In this document: positions 1 through 6,563 of the stretch, piece by piece
Layout of the letters: each line of letters opens with the position of its first letter
How positions within the stretch are numbered: position 1 is the stretch's first letter
Source: Deltaproteobacteria bacterium
Lineage (GTDB): Bacteria > Desulfobacterota > Desulfobacteria > Desulfobacterales > JAFDCJ01
Assembly (NCBI GenBank): GCA_024277475.1
Contig: JAJRVC010000583.1
Location: 1-11,460 of the forward strand
Length of the DNA: 11,460 nucleotides
Direction of reading: 5' to 3'
Translations under genes and position numbers: made by a program
The notes under the pieces: model-generated
Told to the model about the DNA's origin: nothing
Database searches by the model: none
Seen by the model: the letters and a program-made list of their open reading frames with translations, nothing else

Positions 1-588
1 CTTGAAAATGCCTGTTTCCCCCTGGGGGGAATGAAAAAATTTGACGTAAAACAAATAGCGGCACGAAAAGGGCTGCGACCGGTGACCTGTGGTGAAAGTC
101 AGGATGTCTGTTTTATAAAGCAGACATCGTATGGAGAATTTTTGAGTGCACAAAAAGGATTTGCTTCCAGACCGGGACTTATCGAAACGGTAAACGGGCA
201 GGTCATTGGCGAACATAACGGCCTGCACCTGTTTACCATTGGTCAAAGACGCGGCATCAATTGTCCCGCCGCGGAGCCGTACTACGTGATCCGGCTGGAT
301 ACCGAGCGCAACCGTCTGACGGTGGGTGCCAAAAAGGACCTGCTGTCATCTGAATGCAAAGTAGTGAAAATTAATTGGATAGGCGCAGAGCCGACCTTGC
401 CCATGGATGTGTATACCCGGGTACGGTATCGCAGTAAAGAGGTGGCGTCCATGGTTTTTCCGCAGGATAAATCCACCGCGATTGTTCGCTTTAAGAATCC
501 TCAAACGGCTGTAACTCCAGGTCAGGGTGCCGTTTTTTATCGGGGCGATGAGATCCTGGGAGGCGGATGGATCAGTCCGATGGGCTGA
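1..588 (+). CDS. mnmA: tRNA-specific 2-thiouridylase MnmA, C-terminal part
   Basis: The reading frame is open from base 1, so the gene begins upstream of the window; about 195 residues are present of a family that is usually near 360. MnmA thiolates U34 of tRNA-Lys, -Glu and -Gln in the cytoplasm, using sulfur relayed from a cysteine desulfurase and ATP. The visible part starts with the FPLGG segment of the PP-loop domain. It then has SQDVCFIK, whose Cys (codon 109-111) matches the family's second catalytic cysteine, and GEHNGLHLFTIGQRRGI, which opens the beta-barrel C-terminal domain. The ATG at 31 is internal, not the start. The PP-loop SGGVDS motif and the first catalytic Cys lie outside the window. 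It is followed at about 130 bases by a second tRNA-modification gene. Identification is firm. Confidence 0.95.
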   Translation, partial: LENACFPLGGMKKFDVKQIAARKGLRPVTCGESQDVCFIKQTSYGEFLSAQKGFASRPGLIETVNGQVIGEHNGLHLFTIGQRRGINCPAAEPYYVIRLDTERNRLTVGAKKDLLSSECKVVKINWIGAEPTLPMDVYTRVRYRSKEVASMVFPQDKSTAIVRFKNPQTAVTPGQGAVFYRGDEILGGGWISPMG

Positions 589-612
589 ACCGCTCAACCT
601 AAATTTGATGTG

Positions 613-634
613 GCCGCAAAAAGGCACAAAAAGC
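613..634. repeat. short CACAAAGGCAC-type intergenic repeat, degenerate
   Basis: The stretch GCCGCAAAAAGGCACAAAAA resembles the better copy at 4533-4557, and an opposite-strand-like echo occurs at 2041-2059. Such motifs recur in gene gaps of many deltaproteobacterial genomes (recollection, not checked). No function is assigned. Confidence 0.3.
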
Positions 635-720
635 TCAAAACTAAAATTTCGTACTTAATAATTTCGATAAATTATGGGGTCAAAATCCGATAATCTTGAC
701 TTTTTACGAGGTTGTCAAAT

Positions 721-2040
721 TTGAGTATGTCCAAATTCAAAATCACAACCCTGGGTTGCAAAGTTAACCAGGCCGAGTCTGAAGCACTTGCACAGGATTT
801 GCTGTCTTCAAAGTGGCTGACAGTCCGCGACCGCGAAGAGGCTGATATCTGTATTGTCAATACCTGCGCAGTGACCCAGAAAGCCGCAATGCAGTCACGA
901 CAGGCGGTGCGCCGGGCCAAGCGCGCCAATCCTAATGCGCAAATTGTCGTAACAGGCTGTTATGCTCAGACCGCACCGCAAGAAATTAAAGCAATTGACG
1001 GGGTGAATTATATTGTCGGTCACGGTGAAAAGCACACCATAGGCCGCCTACTTCGGTCAGCCGGTGAAGTAGCACCCGGTCAAACGATTTCTATCTGTGG
1101 TGACATTCGCAAGAAGCGTCCTTTCGTTTCAATGCCTATCGCGGATACGGTTTCCCGGACGCGGCCCTTTTTAAAAATTCAGGACGGCTGTGATGCATTT
1201 TGTACCTATTGTATTGTGCCCCATGCACGTGGCCGTAGTCGCAGTATGCCGCTTGAAAATGTATTGGACAATATCGAGAAACTGGCTAAGGCCGGTTATC
1301 GAGAAGTTGTGCTGACAGGAATCCATCTGGGCGCTTATGGTCATGATCTATCTCCCGTGGCGAATCTTTCGACGGCCATGGAACGTATCCGGGAATTTAG
1401 GCCTATCGACAGGGTCCGTCTCAGTTCGATAGAACCTTTTGAATTTACAGGGAAAATTGTTGAACAGGCGGTAAAATCCGACATGTTCTGCCGGCATTTT
1501 CATATACCGCTTCAAAGTGGCGATGCTGGAATCTTAAAGGATATGGGACGGCCCTATTTACCCCGGTTTTTTAGTGATTTGATTAATAATATCCATCGAT
1601 TAATGCCCGATGCCGCCATCGGTGCGGATACCCTTATTGGATTTCCGGGGGAAAGCGAATCGGCATTTGAGAATACTTACAAATTGGTTGGAAAACTGCC
1701 GATCAGCTATCTGCATGTTTTTCCGTTTTCCGCGCGGCCCGGAACCAAGGCTGCCAAATTAGCGGACAAAGTTGATGCGGGGATTATTAAGGACAGGTGC
1801 GAACGGATGCGAATACTTGGCAATGAAAAACGAATGAAATTTTACCAGGGGTTCATCGGGCAGGTATTACCCGTTCTAATCGAAACTGAAAGAGAGGCTT
1901 CAACGAATTTTCTGAAAGGGATTTCTTCGAATTATCTGCCGGTATTGATTGATGCCGGCGATAAACTGAAAAACGAAATTGTTGATGTTGAAATTCAAAA
2001 ATTGGAGGGAATGAAATTGTTCGGTAATAAAACCGTTTAA
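721..2040 (+). CDS. mtaB: tRNA (N6-threonylcarbamoyladenosine(37)) methylthiotransferase MtaB
   Basis: MtaB is a radical-SAM enzyme that converts t6A37 to ms2t6A37 in ANN-decoding tRNAs, chiefly tRNA-Lys(UUU), using two [4Fe-4S] clusters. Domain order is visible. The N-terminal MTTase domain has three cluster cysteines, in LGCKVN (C13), VNTCAV (C49) and TGCYAQ (C80). The radical-SAM motif CDAFCTYC follows (C157, C161, C164), then [10 protein letters not shown] and TGIHLGAYG, which favour MtaB over MiaB, and a C-terminal TRAM-like segment. Length is 439 residues, normal for the family. I chose TTG at 721 because GAGG at 707-710 sits about 10 bases upstream. A TTG at 712 is too close to that site, and ATG at 727 is a second option. 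It follows mnmA in the same direction, consistent with a tRNA anticodon-loop modification pair. Confidence 0.95.
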   Translation: MSMSKFKITTLGCKVNQAESEALAQDLLSSKWLTVRDREEADICIVNTCAVTQKAAMQSRQAVRRAKRANPNAQIVVTGCYAQTAPQEIKAIDGVNYIVGHGEKHTIGRLLRSAGEVAPGQTISICGDIRKKRPFVSMPIADTVSRTRPFLKIQDGCDAFCTYCIVPHARGRSRSMPLENVLDNIEKLAKAGYREVVLTGIHLGAYGHDLSPVANLSTAMERIREFRPIDRVRLSSIEPFEFTGKIVEQAVKSDMFCRHFHIPLQSGDAGILKDMGRPYLPRFFSDLINNIHRLMPDAAIGADTLIGFPGESESAFENTYKLVGKLPISYLHVFPFSARPGTKAAKLADKVDAGIIKDRCERMRILGNEKRMKFYQGFIGQVLPVLIETEREASTNFLKGISSNYLPVLIDAGDKLKNEIVDVEIQKLEGMKLFGNKTV

Positions 2041-2119
2041 AACTTTGCGTCCTGGTGGCGAAAATGCTTTGCCGGAATGTGCAAAGAATTCACAACTAAG
2101 ACTAAAAAAGGAGATTTTT

Positions 2120-2641
2120 ATGACTACAAAAACAGATTACAAGGAAGACCATGAAAAAGTCACCGTAGTATTTGAAACCAATCTGGGAACTTTTGAAGGC
2201 GAACTTTTTGCCAAAGAGTGTCCCGAAACGGTGTGGAATTTTATCAACCTGGCTGAAGGTCGGCAAAAATCGGAAAGGGCAGGAAATTTTTATGACGGGC
2301 TGATCTTTCATCGTGTCATTGACGGCTTTATGATTCAAGGTGGATGTCCCCTGGGGACCGGCACCGGAGGCCCGGGGTATAGATTTGCAGATGAATTTGA
2401 TTCATCCTTGAAGCATGACAGCGAAGGCATCTTCTCCATGGCCAACGCGGGACCCGGTACTAATGGAAGTCAGTTCTTCATTACCTTGGGCCCGACTCCT
2501 CACCTTGACAAAAGACACACCGTCTTCGGAAAAGTGACCAAAGGCCTGGATATCGTTAAAGAAATCGGATCGACTAAAACAGGCCCGGGAGACCGCCCGG
2601 TACAAGATGTGGTGATGGAAAAGGTTACCATTAAGAGATGA
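2120..2641 (+). CDS. cyclophilin-type peptidyl-prolyl cis-trans isomerase
   Basis: This enzyme catalyses cis-trans isomerisation of X-Pro bonds and assists protein folding. The 173-residue protein is a single cyclophilin domain without a signal peptide, so it should be cytosolic. Family motifs in order are [13 protein letters not shown] (R65 is the equivalent of the catalytic Arg), [25 protein letters not shown], and [12 protein letters not shown]. His128 stands where human CypA has the cyclosporin-contacting Trp, as in many bacterial, drug-insensitive cyclophilins. The ATG at 2120 is preceded by GGAG at 2110-2113 with a 6-base spacer. The frame stays open back to 2045, but those extra residues have no ribosome site and no family match. 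It sits about 80 bases after mtaB, co-directional, and could be read through from it. Confidence 0.96.
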   Translation: MTTKTDYKEDHEKVTVVFETNLGTFEGELFAKECPETVWNFINLAEGRQKSERAGNFYDGLIFHRVIDGFMIQGGCPLGTGTGGPGYRFADEFDSSLKHDSEGIFSMANAGPGTNGSQFFITLGPTPHLDKRHTVFGKVTKGLDIVKEIGSTKTGPGDRPVQDVVMEKVTIKR

Positions 2642-2698
2642 CTTACAGCAAGAAAATCACGTAAAAAAAGCGCGATTTTATATAGCGCTGATATTAGA

Positions 2699-2717
2699 CT
2701 ACCGCTTCCAGCGGTGG
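2699..2717 (+). other. compact stem-loop downstream of the cyclophilin gene
   Basis: ACCGCT at 2701-2706 pairs perfectly with AGCGGT at 2710-2715 around a 3-base loop. One C-G and one G-U pair extend it outward to 8 pairs. No T-tract follows, so it is not a canonical intrinsic terminator. It may protect the 3' end of the cyclophilin message. Confidence 0.4.
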
Positions 2718-2810
2718 ATCCTGAAAAGTTCTTCCTGTCCGGTGAGAAGGCGGCGAAGTCATGGGAAATTCGGATTTCGGATTTAAATAGTCGAGTTAAT
2801 TGTCTTTGCA

Positions 2811-2977
2811 CCCTTTCAGGGGATTGGTGAGACCTCCCACTACGCAGGTGGAGCGGTCACTCATGAGCAAATTACACGGGTGATCGGCGCCTGGCGGGGG
2901 TTGATGTATGGTTTCGCTCTGTTTAAAGAGAAACCAGATACGGGCCCTCTGAACCCGGGTAGCTACTGTGGCCTTAA
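2811..2977 (+). ncRNA. candidate structured RNA, family not recognised
   Basis: Consecutive helices are readable on the plus strand: CCCT 2811-2814 with AGGG 2818-2821; CTC.CAC 2834-2840 with GTGGAG 2848-2853; CGGTCAC 2854-2860 with GTGATCG 2880-2886 (7 pairs, one G-U); and a 13-pair hairpin GTAT-GGTTT-CTCT 2906-2920 with AGAG-AAACC-ATAC 2927-2941, with small bulges. GGGTT 2898-2902 with AACCC 2952-2956 closes around the last hairpin. GTGGCC at 2968-2973 could compete for GGTCAC. I compared it by memory with 6S, SRP, tmRNA, RNase P, cobalamin, TPP and GEMM RNAs and found no convincing match. The plus strand is assumed from neighbouring gene direction. Confidence 0.3.
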
Positions 2978-3236
2978 TTACACAAAAGTTGGATACTTTT
3001 TTTCCTACCTTTTCTATCCTTATAAAATCGGCTTGCGATTAAATCCCTGTAAATTCAATCATTAATAATATTTTACTCAAAAAAATGATATTTGCACGGT
3101 ATTTGCAGACGGGGACAATATGATGCGATTACAGTCTCTCGCAGTTCGGTTGATCCCGAATTTTAAACCGACCTCGCAAGGATATCTTAAATATTGCGAA
3201 TAAAGACGAATTTAATGGATTGAAAGGAGCATTACA

Positions 3237-3506
3237 ATGGCATCTAATTTCCAGCTTTTGTCTTACCGAAACAAAGACAGCCTTCATTTGCAGCTATATG
3301 GTGATTTTGACGGTAATTCGGCCTATGAACTGATCAATACTCTAAAAAAAAATGGTAGGGATTTTATTCAAATTTTTATCGATACCAATGACCTTGACAA
3401 ATTATACCCCTTTGGACTGGATGTATTTCAAAATAACAATGCCATAGGCAGAAGATGCAGCAGTTTAATCTTTATTGGTAAATACAAACACAGTTTTGCG
3501 GCCTAA
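3237..3506 (+). CDS. small STAS-like protein, function unknown
   Basis: An ideal AAAGGAG at 3223-3229 with a 7-base spacer supports this ATG. The 89-residue product has no signal peptide or membrane segment. The pattern DSLHLQLYGDFDGNSAYELINTL followed by IQIFIDTNDLDKLYPFGLDVFQ resembles a STAS (anti-sigma-factor antagonist-like) strand-helix fold: a short strand, a D-x-x-S/A-Y helix, a buried strand, then a helix. Where SpoIIAA-type proteins carry a phosphorylatable Ser, this one reads KLYPFG. If the fold is right, control by serine phosphorylation is therefore unlikely. I recall similar 'LYGDFDG' proteins in Desulfobacteraceae without an assigned role. Two small membrane-protein genes follow on the same strand after about 175 bases. 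Confidence 0.75.
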   Translation: MASNFQLLSYRNKDSLHLQLYGDFDGNSAYELINTLKKNGRDFIQIFIDTNDLDKLYPFGLDVFQNNNAIGRRCSSLIFIGKYKHSFAA

Positions 3507-3681
3507 ACAAGAGGTTCCTTAAATATCAGCGATGGTTTTTTTCTGATAAAAATCAGCTCGCAAAAGGCAGCAAAGGAAAACCGGGACTCAAAGATTGGAT
3601 GAGCTTGTAGGGCTTACAAAAGAAAATGGTCACATAGATCACCCTAATTCCAATAAGTTATTGAAATACAGAGACGTTACG

Positions 3682-3876
3682 ATGGTAGAATTATTGACTT
3701 TTATCGGAAATTTGAATCTGGGGACATTTATTGTAATATGGACAACCACTATTTTTTTTGTAATATTCATATCTCTGTTGCTGATTTTTGCTAGTCAAAT
3801 GAATAACGAAACAATTAAAATAAGTAAAAAAGTAAAAATATTAATAGAGGCGCTTTCAGAAAAAAATGACGATTGA
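3682..3876 (+). CDS. small single-pass membrane protein, unknown function
   Basis: The ATG at 3682 gives 64 residues; a weak GAGA at 3671-3674 lies 7 bases upstream. An upstream in-frame TTG (3595) would add a polar 29-residue extension without a good ribosome site. The product has one hydrophobic helix (about residues 13-36, TFIVIWTTTIFFVIFISLLLIF) followed by a Lys-rich amphipathic tail, so a cytoplasmic C terminus is likely by the positive-inside rule. The DNA here is very AT-rich (about 28% GC at 3721-3780). The stop overlaps or nearly touches the next gene's start, suggesting translational coupling with that larger membrane-anchored protein. I recognise no family. Confidence 0.6.
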   Translation: MVELLTFIGNLNLGTFIVIWTTTIFFVIFISLLLIFASQMNNETIKISKKVKILIEALSEKNDD

Positions 3877-3881
3877 AGATA

Positions 3882-4433
3882 ATGATATTTGATTTTTTTA
3901 GACAGCTATCTAATGTAAGCGGTTTACCCCAAATAGTATTGGTTTGTGCTTTGGTGATAACCTTTTCTCTAACTCTGTTTGGGATCCTTATTTTAGTAAA
4001 GATTAGAAGCATTAAAAAAGTATTGGATAATTTAAATAATCGACTGGATATTATAAGTGAAAGATTCGGCTGGCGATCTGAGGAGTTCGAAACTGTACAA
4101 TCCCATAACTATAAATCAAGATTCTATATAAAAAACAAAACCGAAACTGAGGCTCGGACGAGTATTGGAACCAATCAGACCGCAGATATTACGCCGAAAA
4201 GCGATTCGGAAGAATACCGGACAAACAGGGAAATCAGCACGAAAATACATGAGCTACTCAAGAAATCCGGCAAACCGACACCTTATCACGATTTAACAAA
4301 ACACTTATCGGAAGATTATCCCGGTTACAACTATGATTTTTTTCTCAAAGAGGTGGAAGATCTTCAAAAGGAAGGAAAAGTCGAAGTCCAACTTATAGCC
4401 GGAAAGCTTTATTTTCAAATAAAAAAGGCATAA
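3882..4433 (+). CDS. membrane-anchored protein with winged-helix-like C terminus
   Basis: From ATG 3882 the product is 183 residues. A TTG at 3873 would overlap the preceding stop by 4 bases and is an alternative; neither has a strong ribosome site, so coupling to the upstream gene is likely. Visible parts in order are a hydrophobic helix (about residues 16-40), a short basic/heptad segment SIKKVLDNLNNRLDII, a polar low-complexity linker rich in T, E and S, and a C-terminal 65-residue unit. That unit, ISTKIHELLKKSGKPTPYHDLTKHLSEDYPGYNYDFFLKEVEDLQKEGKVEV ending in a GKLYFQ wing, looks like a winged helix-turn-helix. It could bind DNA, RNA or protein near the membrane. Domain type is inferred by pattern only and no function is claimed. 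Confidence 0.72.
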   Translation: MIFDFFRQLSNVSGLPQIVLVCALVITFSLTLFGILILVKIRSIKKVLDNLNNRLDIISERFGWRSEEFETVQSHNYKSRFYIKNKTETEARTSIGTNQTADITPKSDSEEYRTNREISTKIHELLKKSGKPTPYHDLTKHLSEDYPGYNYDFFLKEVEDLQKEGKVEVQLIAGKLYFQIKKA

Positions 4434-4532
4434 GCCAGACTTTTTGGCGGGTACTCACGGGCTCAAAGACAGAGAGGGGGATTTATCTGTTTCTGCGCTC
4501 AAAAACCCAATCCGGGTAATCCTGAAGGGATA

Positions 4533-4557
4533 GCCACAAAGGCACGACGACACAAAC
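4533..4557. repeat. CACAAAGGCACGA-type dispersed intergenic repeat
   Basis: GCCACAAAGGCACGACGACA followed by CAAACG matches a motif common in gene gaps of deltaproteobacterial genomes (from memory). Related but decayed copies occur at 613-634 and, inverted, at 2041-2059 in this window. Its role is unknown. Confidence 0.4.
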
Positions 4558-4594
4558 GATAAATAGGAATTGAAACTCCCAGCCGTACTTGTCC

Positions 4595-4780
4595 TCAATT
4601 TTTCAATCGGTAAATACCATAGGGGGTGGTGACCTCTTTCCCATGCAGTATATCAGCCATTATCGGAGAAACTTTGTCAAAGATGTCCACCAGTGTTTCC
4701 ATAAAATTTTTCTCCGAAATATCCTCCCATAGCTCTCCATCAACATTCCTGACTTCATACTTTGGCATATCAATTTGCAT
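4595..4780 (-). CDS. conserved-looking 61-residue protein, function unknown
   Basis: This small, soluble, acidic product reads MPKYEVRNVDGELWEDISEK near its start, then FMETLVDIFDKVSPIMADIL and a C-terminal TTPYGIYRLKN. It has balanced, protein-like composition with alternating hydrophobic positions and no membrane segment. I recall very similar short proteins in Desulfobacteraceae genomes, all without a known role. ATG at 4780 and ATG at 4768 (starting at MPKYEV) are both possible; GGAGA and TTGAAG lie upstream of the first. It is transcribed against all its neighbours. On the plus strand the same bases give only a low-quality frame. No promoter is clear. Confidence 0.65.
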   Translation of the reverse strand: MQIDMPKYEVRNVDGELWEDISEKNFMETLVDIFDKVSPIMADILHGKEVTTPYGIYRLKN

Positions 4781-4826
4781 TCTTCAACCGTTCTCCGCTA
4801 TAGTTTAAAAATCACTCCACTTTTAT

Positions 4827-4986
4827 CTAAGTGCAATTTGAAATCCGATGACTATTTTTTGCGATGGTTTTAATATCGGCAGGGACAACCAAATCTTTAG
4901 CCGGAGTTTCACAATGTTTTGGAGGCTATGGTCCGAGATTTCGTGCAGTTTTTTTTTCTGACCGGCAATGATCTTTTTTGCACCAT
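4827..4986 (-). pseudogene. possible decayed small gene (two frameshifts)
   Basis: Read on the minus strand, two adjacent frames give protein-like text: AKKIIAGQKKKLHEISDHSL, then after a shift ETPAKDLVVPADIKTIAK and NSHRISNCT before a TAG at 4829-4827. An ATG at 4986 could join the first frame if a run of A bases had lost one base. No ribosome site precedes it. This may be chance; I recognise no family. Confidence 0.2.
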
Positions 4987-5139
4987 GATGATATATATAA
5001 TTTCAGCTACTTATCGGCTATTAACAAGGGCGGGTTCAGTAATATTTACTATCGATTTGCGGAAAGCCTGTGACGGTCAGTAGACGGCTGTGGATTATGG
5101 CTTGACAATCCTGTTTGTTTGAATTACTTAACCTGAACC

Positions 5140-5168
5140 TTGAATAAATTAGCAATAGGTATTATAAT
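5140..5168 (+). promoter_or_regulatory. sigma70-type promoter for fabF operon
   Basis: TTGAAT at 5140-5145 and a perfect TATAAT at 5163-5168 are separated by exactly 17 bases. Transcription would begin near 5175, leaving a leader of roughly 95 bases before the fabF start. Confidence 0.65.
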
Positions 5169-5212
5169 GAAATTTATTTCAGGTAGTTATAAAATATTTT
5201 TTTACTTACCAT

Positions 5213-5242
5213 CCTTGCCGAAATTAAGCAAAGTTTGCAAGG
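5213..5242 (+). promoter_or_regulatory. leader stem-loop ahead of fabF
   Basis: CCTTGC at 5213-5218 pairs with GCAAGG at 5237-5242. Inner AAA/TTT pairs can add to it. It lies in the predicted leader, 17 bases before the ribosome site at 5260-5265. It could modulate translation or be an operator; no specific regulator is recognised. Confidence 0.3.
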
Positions 5243-5270
5243 TTAAACCCTCGAATCACGGGAGGACCAT

Positions 5271-6512
5271 TTGAACAGACGAGTTGTGGTAACTGGTGTG
5301 GGGCTCGTAACTCCTTTAGGAATTGGTGCTCAGGAGACCTGGCAGGCCCTGTGTGACGGTAAATCCGGTGTAGGCGAAATTACACGATTTGATACAACCA
5401 AATTCCAAACCAAAATTGCGGCGGAGGTTAGAGGATTTCGGGCAGAAGATTTTCTGCCCAAAAAAGAGGCCAAACGCACCGAACGCTTTATTGCTTTTTC
5501 CATAGCCGCCACTCGCATGGCATTGGAGGACTCCGGGTTGGTCATTGACGACACCAATGCCAAAAAAATCGGTGTGATCACCGGATGCGGCCTGGGGGGT
5601 CTTTCGATACTGGAAGACACCTGCATTACATTGAAGCGCAAAGGTCCCAGGCGGGTGAGCCCCTTTTTCATTCCCATGATGATCGGCAATATGGCTCCCG
5701 GCATGATTTCCATTCAGTTTGGTGCCAAAGGCCCCAATGCCTCCATCGCTACTGCCTGTGCTGCCGGTGCCCACGCAGTGGGAGATTCGTTTAAAATAAT
5801 CCACAACGGCAGGGCGGATGCTATGATTACCGGCGGTGTTGAGGCTGTGATCAATCCAACATGTATCGCCGGCTTTAATGCTATGAAAGCCCTGTCAACA
5901 CGCAACGATGCACCGCACAAAGCATCCCGTCCTTTTGATCGCGATCGGGACGGCTTCGTAGTGGGAGAGGGCAGCGGCATATTGGTTATTGAAACGCTTG
6001 AACATGCCCTTGATCGCGGCGCACATATTTATGCCGAGCTGACCGGATATGGCATGAGCAGTGACGGGTATCACATGACCGCTCCGCCGCCGGACGGCAG
6101 CGGAGCGGTCAACTGCATGCAGGCAGCGCTGGACGATGCCGGACTCTCCTACGACAAAATTGACTATATCAATGCTCATGGCACCTCAACACCGCTGAAC
6201 GATCTTGCTGAAACCCGGGCGATTAAAACGGTTTTTCACGATCATGCCTACAAATTGGCAATCAGCTCCACCAAATCCATGACCGGCCATCTGCTCGGTG
6301 GAGCCGGGGGAATTGAGACTGTATTCACGGCGCTGGCCCTTTATGAGGGCTGTATTCCTCCAACCATCAACTATGACCACGCAGACGAAGAATGTGACCT
6401 GGATTATGTGCCCAATGTGATGCGAAAATCCAGCATCGAACATGCCATGACCAATTCTTTTGGATTCGGTGGAACCAACGCCAGTCTGATCCTGTCGCAG
6501 TACCGGAAGTGA
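5271..6512 (+). CDS. fabF: beta-ketoacyl-ACP synthase II (FabF)
   Basis: FabF condenses malonyl-ACP with acyl-ACP in cytosolic type II fatty-acid synthesis. All three catalytic residues are present at the canonical positions when counted from TTG 5271: Cys163 in TACAAGAH, His303 in NAHGTSTPLND, and His340 in KSMTGHLLGGAGG. The C-terminal NSFGFGGTNAS loop is intact. Length is 413 residues, the usual size. The TTG start follows GGGAGG at 5260-5265 by 5 bases and gives the family's standard N terminus, RRVVVTGVGLVTPLG. It is not next to acpP, fabG or fabD, so it may be an extra paralogue. Its own promoter and leader lie directly upstream, and an acyltransferase gene follows after 51 bases. Substrate range cannot be read from sequence alone. 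Confidence 0.97.
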   Translation: MNRRVVVTGVGLVTPLGIGAQETWQALCDGKSGVGEITRFDTTKFQTKIAAEVRGFRAEDFLPKKEAKRTERFIAFSIAATRMALEDSGLVIDDTNAKKIGVITGCGLGGLSILEDTCITLKRKGPRRVSPFFIPMMIGNMAPGMISIQFGAKGPNASIATACAAGAHAVGDSFKIIHNGRADAMITGGVEAVINPTCIAGFNAMKALSTRNDAPHKASRPFDRDRDGFVVGEGSGILVIETLEHALDRGAHIYAELTGYGMSSDGYHMTAPPPDGSGAVNCMQAALDDAGLSYDKIDYINAHGTSTPLNDLAETRAIKTVFHDHAYKLAISSTKSMTGHLLGGAGGIETVFTALALYEGCIPPTINYDHADEECDLDYVPNVMRKSSIEHAMTNSFGFGGTNASLILSQYRK

Positions 6513-6563
6513 AAAAAGCCTAACCGGGTGGATGGAATCTTTATCCCGCTTCAGGAGCAACTA

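Larger units (their letters stand above)
2642..3236. other. 595-base gap without a convincing gene
   Basis: No open frame here has a ribosome site and protein-like sequence. The frame from GTG 2880 to 3065 overlaps strong RNA-like hairpins and looks spurious. The gap holds a compact stem-loop at 2699-2717, a short TTCGGATTTCGGATT repeat near 2769-2783, a run of hairpins at 2811-2956 and an AT-rich stretch leading to the ribosome site at 3223-3229. A weak AAAAGT/ACTTTT hairpin running into a T-tract lies near 2984-3003 and could be the 3' end of a transcript. Confidence 0.6.
4781..5270. other. 490-base AT-rich gap upstream of fabF
   Basis: No intact gene is visible. The left part shows a possible decayed coding remnant on the minus strand (4827-4986). 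The right part has a good sigma70-type promoter (5140-5168) and a leader stem-loop (5213-5242) before fabF. A TTGACA at 5102-5107 lacks a good partner -10 box. Confidence 0.6.

Noticed and set aside
658..675. ATAATTT/AAATTAT hairpin before mtaB
   Set aside because: All A-T pairs but two flanking bases and no T-tract; too weak to call a terminator or regulatory site.
2951..2975. ACTGTGG and CCCGGGT near the 3' end of the hairpin run, suggesting a cobalamin or TPP riboswitch
   Set aside because: The other conserved blocks of these riboswitches are missing or in the wrong order, and the downstream gene is not a vitamin gene.
2880..3065. Open frame from GTG, 61 residues
   Set aside because: No ribosome site, no protein-like pattern, and it overlaps the strong 13-pair hairpin and other helices of the candidate RNA.
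3525..3556. ATCAG/CTGAT/ATCAG hairpins after the STAS-like gene as a terminator
   Set aside because: Only five weak pairs, with the T-run inside the loop of the first hairpin rather than after a stem; not a credible terminator.
4505..4517. ACCC/GGGT hairpin with T-run on the minus strand as terminator of the 61-residue gene
   Set aside because: Only four pairs and a short T-run; could easily be chance.
5102..5130. TTGACA at 5102 as an alternative fabF promoter
   Set aside because: The hexamer 17 bases downstream (TACTTA) is a poor -10 box, and the site at 5140-5168 is far better.
5316..5804. Long minus-strand frame opposite fabF
   Set aside because: A shadow of the fabF codon pattern. fabF itself has the full catalytic triad and a good start.
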